From the NCBI GenBank assembly GCA_021804705.1, contig JAJZHC010000007.1:1-20820 (forward strand): 20,820 nucleotides of DNA. Direction: 5' to 3'. This document shows positions 16,716 through 20,820 of the stretch, in pieces; within the stretch, counting starts at the first letter, position 1, and each line of letters starts with the position of its first letter. The notes under the pieces were generated by a model. It worked only from the letters and a program-made list of their open reading frames with translations. It was not told where the DNA came from and did no database searches. A program made the translations under genes and the position numbers. Source of the DNA: Pseudomonadota bacterium (GTDB lineage Bacteria; Pseudomonadota; Gammaproteobacteria; Burkholderiales; Ferrovaceae).

Positions 16716-18098
16716 TCAGGTCTTTTTGAGGGGGCGTCTCCAGCGCGGCAAACTGACCTGTTTTGCGCGTGACAGGGTCAGCTGGTCTGGAGGTGCCGCA
16801 TTGACGATGGTGGATCCGGCCCCGATCGTGGCGCCCTGGCCTACGGTCACCGGCGCCACGAGCTGGGTGTCCGAGCCAATGAAGACATCGTCTTCAATGA
16901 TCGTGCGGTGTTTATTGACGCCATCGTAATTGCAGGTAATCGTTCCGGCGCCGACGTTGACGCGCTTGCCCACGGTACTGTCCCCAACATAAGAGAGATG
17001 GTTGACCTTGGTCCCGTCCCCCAAAGTGCTGTTTTTGATTTCCACAAAATTGCCGATGTGAACCTCGCTTGCGGTGTGGGCTCCCGGGCGCAACCGGGCG
17101 TAAGGGCCAATGCGGTTGTGCCTGCCCACATGCACGCCTTCCAGGTGGCAAAAAGCGTGGATGACGGTGCCTTCGTCAACATGACAATTGCTGAGCACGC
17201 AATGCGGCCCGATACGGACCCCATCGCCCAGGACAACTTTACCTTCAAACACGCAATTGATGTCGATCAGGACATCCCTGCCGCATGTCAGCGTTCCCCG
17301 GACATCCAGGCGCGCCGGATCGGATAGCGTCACTCCCGCCTCCAGAAGTCCCTCTGCCATTTCGCGCTGATGGATGCGCTCCAGCTCTGCCAACTGCTTT
17401 TTACTATTCACACCCAGGGCCTCCCACGGGCTGGATGGCACAGACGTCCTGACCGGCACGCCATCCGCCACCGCCAACGCAACAATGTCAGTGAGATAAT
17501 ACTCGTTCTGAGCGTTTTCACAGGAGAGGCGACTCAACCAGTGGGCCAGGTGCGCGCCCGGGATGGCCATGATGCCGGTATTCACTTCGGTAATGGTTTT
17601 TTCTGCGGGCGAGGCGTCCTTTTCTTCACGAATCGCCACCACCTGACCCACCCCATCGCGCACGATCCGTCCATAACCCGTCGGGGCAGGCGTGTTTTGT
17701 ACGAGGAGCGCCAGGCATTGCCCATTCTGGGCCAATGCAGTCAGTCGACGCAGGGTTCCGGTCTGCAGCAGCGGCACATCGCCATAGAGTACGAGGATGG
17801 TGGCTTCTCGGGAAAGGTACGGCAGCGCCTGCATCAATGCGTGCCCCGTACCGTGCTGCGGTTCCTGCAGGACCCAATGAATCTGCAGCCCCGTCAAGGT
17901 GGTGCCTGACTTGACTGCTTCTGCGTGGTGGCCATGGACCACCGTGATGCTTTGCGGGGAAAGGGTTTGCGCTGTGTCCACAACATGCTGCAACAGCGGT
18001 TTGGCGGCAAGCCGATGCAGCACTTTGGGCAAGGCCGAATTCATGCGCTTGCCCTGGCCTGCGGCAAGGATGACGATGTCCAGGGCTGTCGCGTTCAG
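16716..18098 (-). CDS. glmU: Bifunctional N-acetylglucosamine-1-phosphate uridyltransferase / glucosamine-1-phosphate acetyltransferase, CTG start
   Basis: Acetylates glucosamine 1-phosphate and then joins it to UTP, giving UDP-GlcNAc for peptidoglycan and lipopolysaccharide. The N-terminal Rossmann domain has LAAGQGKRM (11-19), LPKVLH and LYGDVPLLQ. The C-terminal left-handed beta-helix has LRPGAHTASEVHIGNFVEIK, NHLSYVGD and GAGTITCNYDG. The first in-frame ATG is at 18044, but it would remove the essential LAAGxGxR motif. The frame continues upstream as L-N-A-T-A-L-D-I-V-I-L-A-A-G to a CTG at 18098-18096, with no ATG, GTG or TTG before the upstream in-frame TGA inside atpC. From this CTG the protein is 460 residues, and Arg18 and Lys25 fall at the same positions as in E. 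coli GlmU. AAGGG lies six bases upstream, and CTGA overlaps the atpC stop. Confidence 0.94.
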   Translation of the reverse strand: MNATALDIVILAAGQGKRMNSALPKVLHRLAAKPLLQHVVDTAQTLSPQSITVVHGHHAEAVKSGTTLTGLQIHWVLQEPQHGTGHALMQALPYLSREATILVLYGDVPLLQTGTLRRLTALAQNGQCLALLVQNTPAPTGYGRIVRDGVGQVVAIREEKDASPAEKTITEVNTGIMAIPGAHLAHWLSRLSCENAQNEYYLTDIVALAVADGVPVRTSVPSSPWEALGVNSKKQLAELERIHQREMAEGLLEAGVTLSDPARLDVRGTLTCGRDVLIDINCVFEGKVVLGDGVRIGPHCVLSNCHVDEGTVIHAFCHLEGVHVGRHNRIGPYARLRPGAHTASEVHIGNFVEIKNSTLGDGTKVNHLSYVGDSTVGKRVNVGAGTITCNYDGVNKHRTIIEDDVFIGSDTQLVAPVTVGQGATIGAGSTIVNAAPPDQLTLSRAKQVSLPRWRRPLKKT

Positions 18099-18520
18099 TG
18101 CGAGCCCTTGCGCAACCTTTGAATGGCGGCCAGTTGCGCCATGGCCTCTGCAAGTTCAGCCGTCGCCTTGGCATAATCGATCTCGGAAGAACGGTCCAGC
18201 ATGGCTTCTTCTGCACGCTGCTTGGCTTCCAGGGCTTTGGCTTCGTCCAGGTCGTGGCCCCGAACAGCGGTATCAGCCAGTACGGTGACGCTGTCTGGCT
18301 GAACTTCCAGAATGCCCCCCGAGACAAAAATCAATTCTTCCGCATTCTGTCCGGGAATCCGGAGGCGAACCGTCCCGGGGCGGATGCGCGTGATCAGGGG
18401 CGTGTGCCGCGGATAAATTCCGAGCTCGCCCATTTCGCCAGGCAGAACAACAAACTCGGCATGACCCGAGAAAATCTGCTCTTCTGCACTGACCACATCC
18501 ACATGGATCAAGTTAGCCAT
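18095..18520 (-). CDS. atpC: ATP synthase F1 epsilon subunit
   Basis: The 141-residue epsilon subunit sits on the rotor stalk with gamma and can inhibit ATP hydrolysis. The N-terminal beta-sandwich is clear (MANLIHVDVVSAEEQIFSG, LPGEMGELGIYPRHTPLITR, the PGTVRLR segment, FVSGGILEVQPDSVTVLADT). A two-helix C-terminal domain follows, ending in AIQRLRKGSH, so both domains are complete. The ATG at 18520 is 12 bases after the atpD stop, with GGAG upstream. Its TGA stop overlaps the CTG start of glmU. Confidence 0.97.
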   Translation of the reverse strand: MANLIHVDVVSAEEQIFSGHAEFVVLPGEMGELGIYPRHTPLITRIRPGTVRLRIPGQNAEELIFVSGGILEVQPDSVTVLADTAVRGHDLDEAKALEAKQRAEEAMLDRSSEIDYAKATAELAEAMAQLAAIQRLRKGSH

Positions 18521-18532
18521 CTCTTCTCTCCG

Positions 18533-19912
18533 TTATTGCAGCGTCTTGGCTTTCTCAACGGCCTCTTCAATGGTGCCAACCATATAGAAAGCCTGTTCCG
18601 GCAGGGCGTCATAGTCGCCGTTGACGATGCCCTTGAAGCCCTTGATGGTTTCAGCCAGGGTGACGTATTTGCCCGGAGCGCCGGTAAAGACCTCCGCCAC
18701 GTTGAAGGGCTGGGACAGGAAGCGCTGGATCTTTCGGGCTCGCGCCACCACCAGCTTGTCATCGGGGGAGAGTTCGTCCATGCCCAGAATGGCAATGATG
18801 TCACGCAGTTCCTTGTAGCGCTGCAGGGTGGCCTGTACGGCTCGCGCCGTATTGTAATGGTCTTCGCCCACCACCAATGGATCCAGCTGGCGGGATGTGG
18901 AGTCCAGCGGATCCACTGCAGGATAAATCCCCAGGGAAGCGATGTCGCGCGACAGCACCACGGTGGAATCCAGGTGCAGGAAAGTGGTTGCCGGGGACGG
19001 GTCGGTCAAGTCATCGGCGGGCACATAGACGGCCTGCACGGAGGTGATCGAACCCACCTTGGTAGAGGTAATCCGTTCCTGCAGGCGCCCCATTTCTTCA
19101 GCCAGTGTTGGCTGGTAACCCACGGCGGAGGGCATGCGACCCAGCAGTGCGGAAACTTCCGTACCGGCCAGCGTGAAGCGATAGATGTTGTCCACGAACA
19201 GCAGTACATCGCGCCCTTCGTCACGGAAATATTCGGCCATGGTCAAGCCGGTCAGAGCAACCCGCAGGCGGTTGCCGGGAGGCTCGTTCATCTGCCCGTA
19301 CACCAGCGCCACCTTGTCCAGCACGTTGGAGTCTTTCATTTCATGGTAGAAGTCGTTCCCTTCACGGGTCCGCTCACCTACCCCGGCAAACACGGAATAA
19401 CCACCGTGTGCCTTGGCGATGTTGTTGATCAGTTCCATCATGTTGACGGTTTTGCCGACACCAGCGCCACCGAACAGGCCGACCTTGCCGCCTTTGGCAA
19501 AGGGGCAGATCAAATCAATCACCTTGATTCCGGTTTCCAGCAGTTCCTGACTGGGAGACAGCTCTTCATAGCTAGGTGCCTTGCGATGGATCGAGGCCGT
19601 TTGTTCGGCGCCCACCGGGCCCGCTTCGTCAATGGGGCGACCCAGCACGTCCATGATGCGGCCCAGGGTTTTCGGGCCCACGGGCACGGAAATCGGGGCG
19701 CCCGTGTTTTGCACCATCATGCCGCGGCGCAGCCCGTCGGAGGAGCCCAGGGCGATTGTACGAACCACCCCGTCGCCCAACTGTTGCTGGACTTCAAGGG
19801 TCAACTCGCTGCCGTCCATGACGAGTGCGTCATAAATACCAGGCATTTGGTCTCTGGGAAACTCGACATCGATCACGGCACCGATGCACTGGACAATTTT
19901 TCCTTGATTCAT
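18533..19912 (-). CDS. atpD: ATP synthase F1 beta subunit
   Basis: The catalytic subunit of F-type ATP synthase. The 459-residue protein has the P-loop GGAGVGKT at 148-155, the catalytic-glutamate region VGERTREGNDFYHEM near 180, the signature PSAVGYQPTLAEEMG, and LDSTSRQLDP. The DELSEED loop reads DELSPDD. Length and motifs are normal. The ATG at 19912 gives MNQGKIVQCIGAVIDVEFP, the usual N-terminus. It lies 33 bases after atpG and 12 before atpC in the standard atp order. Confidence 0.98.
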   Translation of the reverse strand: MNQGKIVQCIGAVIDVEFPRDQMPGIYDALVMDGSELTLEVQQQLGDGVVRTIALGSSDGLRRGMMVQNTGAPISVPVGPKTLGRIMDVLGRPIDEAGPVGAEQTASIHRKAPSYEELSPSQELLETGIKVIDLICPFAKGGKVGLFGGAGVGKTVNMMELINNIAKAHGGYSVFAGVGERTREGNDFYHEMKDSNVLDKVALVYGQMNEPPGNRLRVALTGLTMAEYFRDEGRDVLLFVDNIYRFTLAGTEVSALLGRMPSAVGYQPTLAEEMGRLQERITSTKVGSITSVQAVYVPADDLTDPSPATTFLHLDSTVVLSRDIASLGIYPAVDPLDSTSRQLDPLVVGEDHYNTARAVQATLQRYKELRDIIAILGMDELSPDDKLVVARARKIQRFLSQPFNVAEVFTGAPGKYVTLAETIKGFKGIVNGDYDALPEQAFYMVGTIEEAVEKAKTLQ

Positions 19913-19945
19913 TTGCGTGTCCTAATCATTAACTATTGAATAGAT

Positions 19946-20820
19946 TTAAACTGCAGCGGCACCGCCGACGATTTCGGACAGTTCCTTGGTAATCGCAGCC
20001 TGGCGAGACTTGTTGTAGATCAACTGCAGCTCGTCGATGACGTTGCCGGCGTTGTCCGATGCCGCCTTCATGGCGACCATCCGCGCACTTTGTTCGGAGG
20101 CAATGTTTTCAGCGACAGCCTGGTACACCAGCGCCTCCACATAACGCAACAACAGTTGGTCCACGACTGCCCGGGGATCGGGTTCGTAGATGTAATCCCA
20201 GGCCAGGGACGTTGATGGACCCGCTCCTTGCAGACGTGTCTTGGGCAGAGGCAGCAAAGCCTCGATCGTCGGCTCCTGCTTCATCGTGTTGACGAAGCGG
20301 TTGTAAGCCAGATAAACCGCATCGATCTTGCCCTCGGCGTACAGGTCAAGCATCACCTTGACAGGACCGATCAGCTTGTCCAGATGGGGGGTGTCGCCCA
20401 TATGCGTGACGTGGGACACCATGGGCACGCCAGCCCGCTGCAGAAAACCCAGCCCCTTGCCGCCAATGGCCACCGCTTGGACCTTGGCGCCCTGTTCTTC
20501 CCACTGCTTCATGGACTGGACCACCATTCTCAGAACGTTGGTGTTCAAGCCACCGCAAAGCCCCTTGTCCGAAGTGACCACCACGACACCGACGTGACGC
20601 ACGCTCTCCCGGCGCACCAGGAAGGGGTGCTGGTACTCAGGGTGCGCGTGGGCCATGTGGGAGGCCACGTTACGGATCTTTTCGCCATAGGGCCGGGAAG
20701 CGCGCATCCGCTCCTGCGCCTTGCGCATCTTGCTGGCCGCGACCATCTCCATAGCCTTGGTGATCTTCCGCGTGTTTTGCACGCTTTTGATCTTCATCCG
20801 GATTTCTTTTGAACCAGCCA
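19946..20820 (-). CDS. atpG: ATP synthase F1 gamma subunit (first base of start codon outside window)
   Basis: The central rotor shaft of F1. Reading inward from the right edge, the minus strand gives TG-GCT-GGT-TCA-AAA-GAA-ATC-CGG, then ATG-AAG-ATC. This is (M)AGSKEIRMKIKSVQN, the typical gamma N-terminus, so the start codon is almost certainly an ATG whose A is the first base beyond the window. The internal ATG at 20797 would remove a conserved part of the N-terminal helix. The complete protein would be 291 residues. The N-terminal coiled-coil segment ITKAMEMVAASKMRKAQERM and the C-terminal helix (NVIDELQLIYNKSRQAAITK, then ELSEIVGG) are both present. It begins the visible part of the atpGDC-glmU operon. 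Confidence 0.96.
   Translation of the reverse strand, partial: AGSKEIRMKIKSVQNTRKITKAMEMVAASKMRKAQERMRASRPYGEKIRNVASHMAHAHPEYQHPFLVRRESVRHVGVVVVTSDKGLCGGLNTNVLRMVVQSMKQWEEQGAKVQAVAIGGKGLGFLQRAGVPMVSHVTHMGDTPHLDKLIGPVKVMLDLYAEGKIDAVYLAYNRFVNTMKQEPTIEALLPLPKTRLQGAGPSTSLAWDYIYEPDPRAVVDQLLLRYVEALVYQAVAENIASEQSARMVAMKAASDNAGNVIDELQLIYNKSRQAAITKELSEIVGGAAAV

Noticed and set aside
18042..18044. glmU starting at the ATG at 18044
   Set aside because: It would delete the LAAGQGKR nucleotide-binding signature that is encoded in frame just upstream.
18098..19939. A long plus-strand open frame of about 613 codons opposite atpC and atpD
   Set aside because: It lies exactly antisense to conserved ATP synthase genes, has no recognisable domain, and its histidine/glycine-rich composition is what the complement of GC-rich coding sequence gives.
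19946..20797. atpG starting at the ATG at 20797
   Set aside because: The frame continues to the window edge as AGSKEIR, the conserved gamma N-terminus, so the true start is one base outside.

Overview
The window is a compact, GC-rich chromosomal stretch of housekeeping genes. Gene content, gene order and protein signatures point to a betaproteobacterium: mrcA opposite aroKB, then gltBD-hemE-priA, argS-SPOR-dsbA, and an atpGDC-glmU block on the other strand. The exact genus cannot be fixed from the sequence alone. I see no mobile element, CRISPR array, tRNA, rRNA or obvious transferred gene.

Layout. (1) 1-2353, minus strand: the first codons of a small conserved hypothetical gene at the left edge, preceded by mrcA (penicillin-binding protein 1A). 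(2) 2354-4054, plus strand: aroK and aroB, two shikimate-pathway genes overlapping by 20 bases, divergent from mrcA across a 59-bp promoter gap. (3) 4187-11311, plus strand: gltB and gltD (both subunits of NADPH glutamate synthase, overlapping by 8 bases), then hemE (uroporphyrinogen decarboxylase) 8 bases later. (4) 11312-11581: an AT-rich gap with DnaA-box-like sequences and small inverted repeats. (5) 11582-16711, plus strand: priA (replication restart helicase), argS (arginyl-tRNA synthetase), an FtsN-like SPOR protein and a DsbA-type oxidoreductase. (6) 16716-20820, minus strand, convergent with dsbA: the 3' half of the ATP synthase operon (atpG, atpD, atpC) followed by glmU, which makes UDP-GlcNAc for cell-wall synthesis. 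atpG runs to the right edge and lacks only the first base of its start codon.

The genes serve the cell wall (mrcA, glmU, SPOR protein), aromatic and nitrogen assimilation (aroKB, gltBD), haem synthesis (hemE), replication restart (priA), translation (argS), periplasmic disulfides (dsbA) and energy (atp).

No new multigene system is visible. The points most worth a second look are: a PriA that keeps all helicase and zinc motifs but lacks about 70 residues where the winged-helix domain normally lies; a glmU whose only plausible start is CTG, in a CTGA overlap with the atpC stop; a perfect DnaA box with further partial boxes just upstream of priA; the absence of pilMNOPQ (and dgt) from a neighbourhood that usually holds them; and an identical 12-base -10 promoter motif before mrcA and argS.
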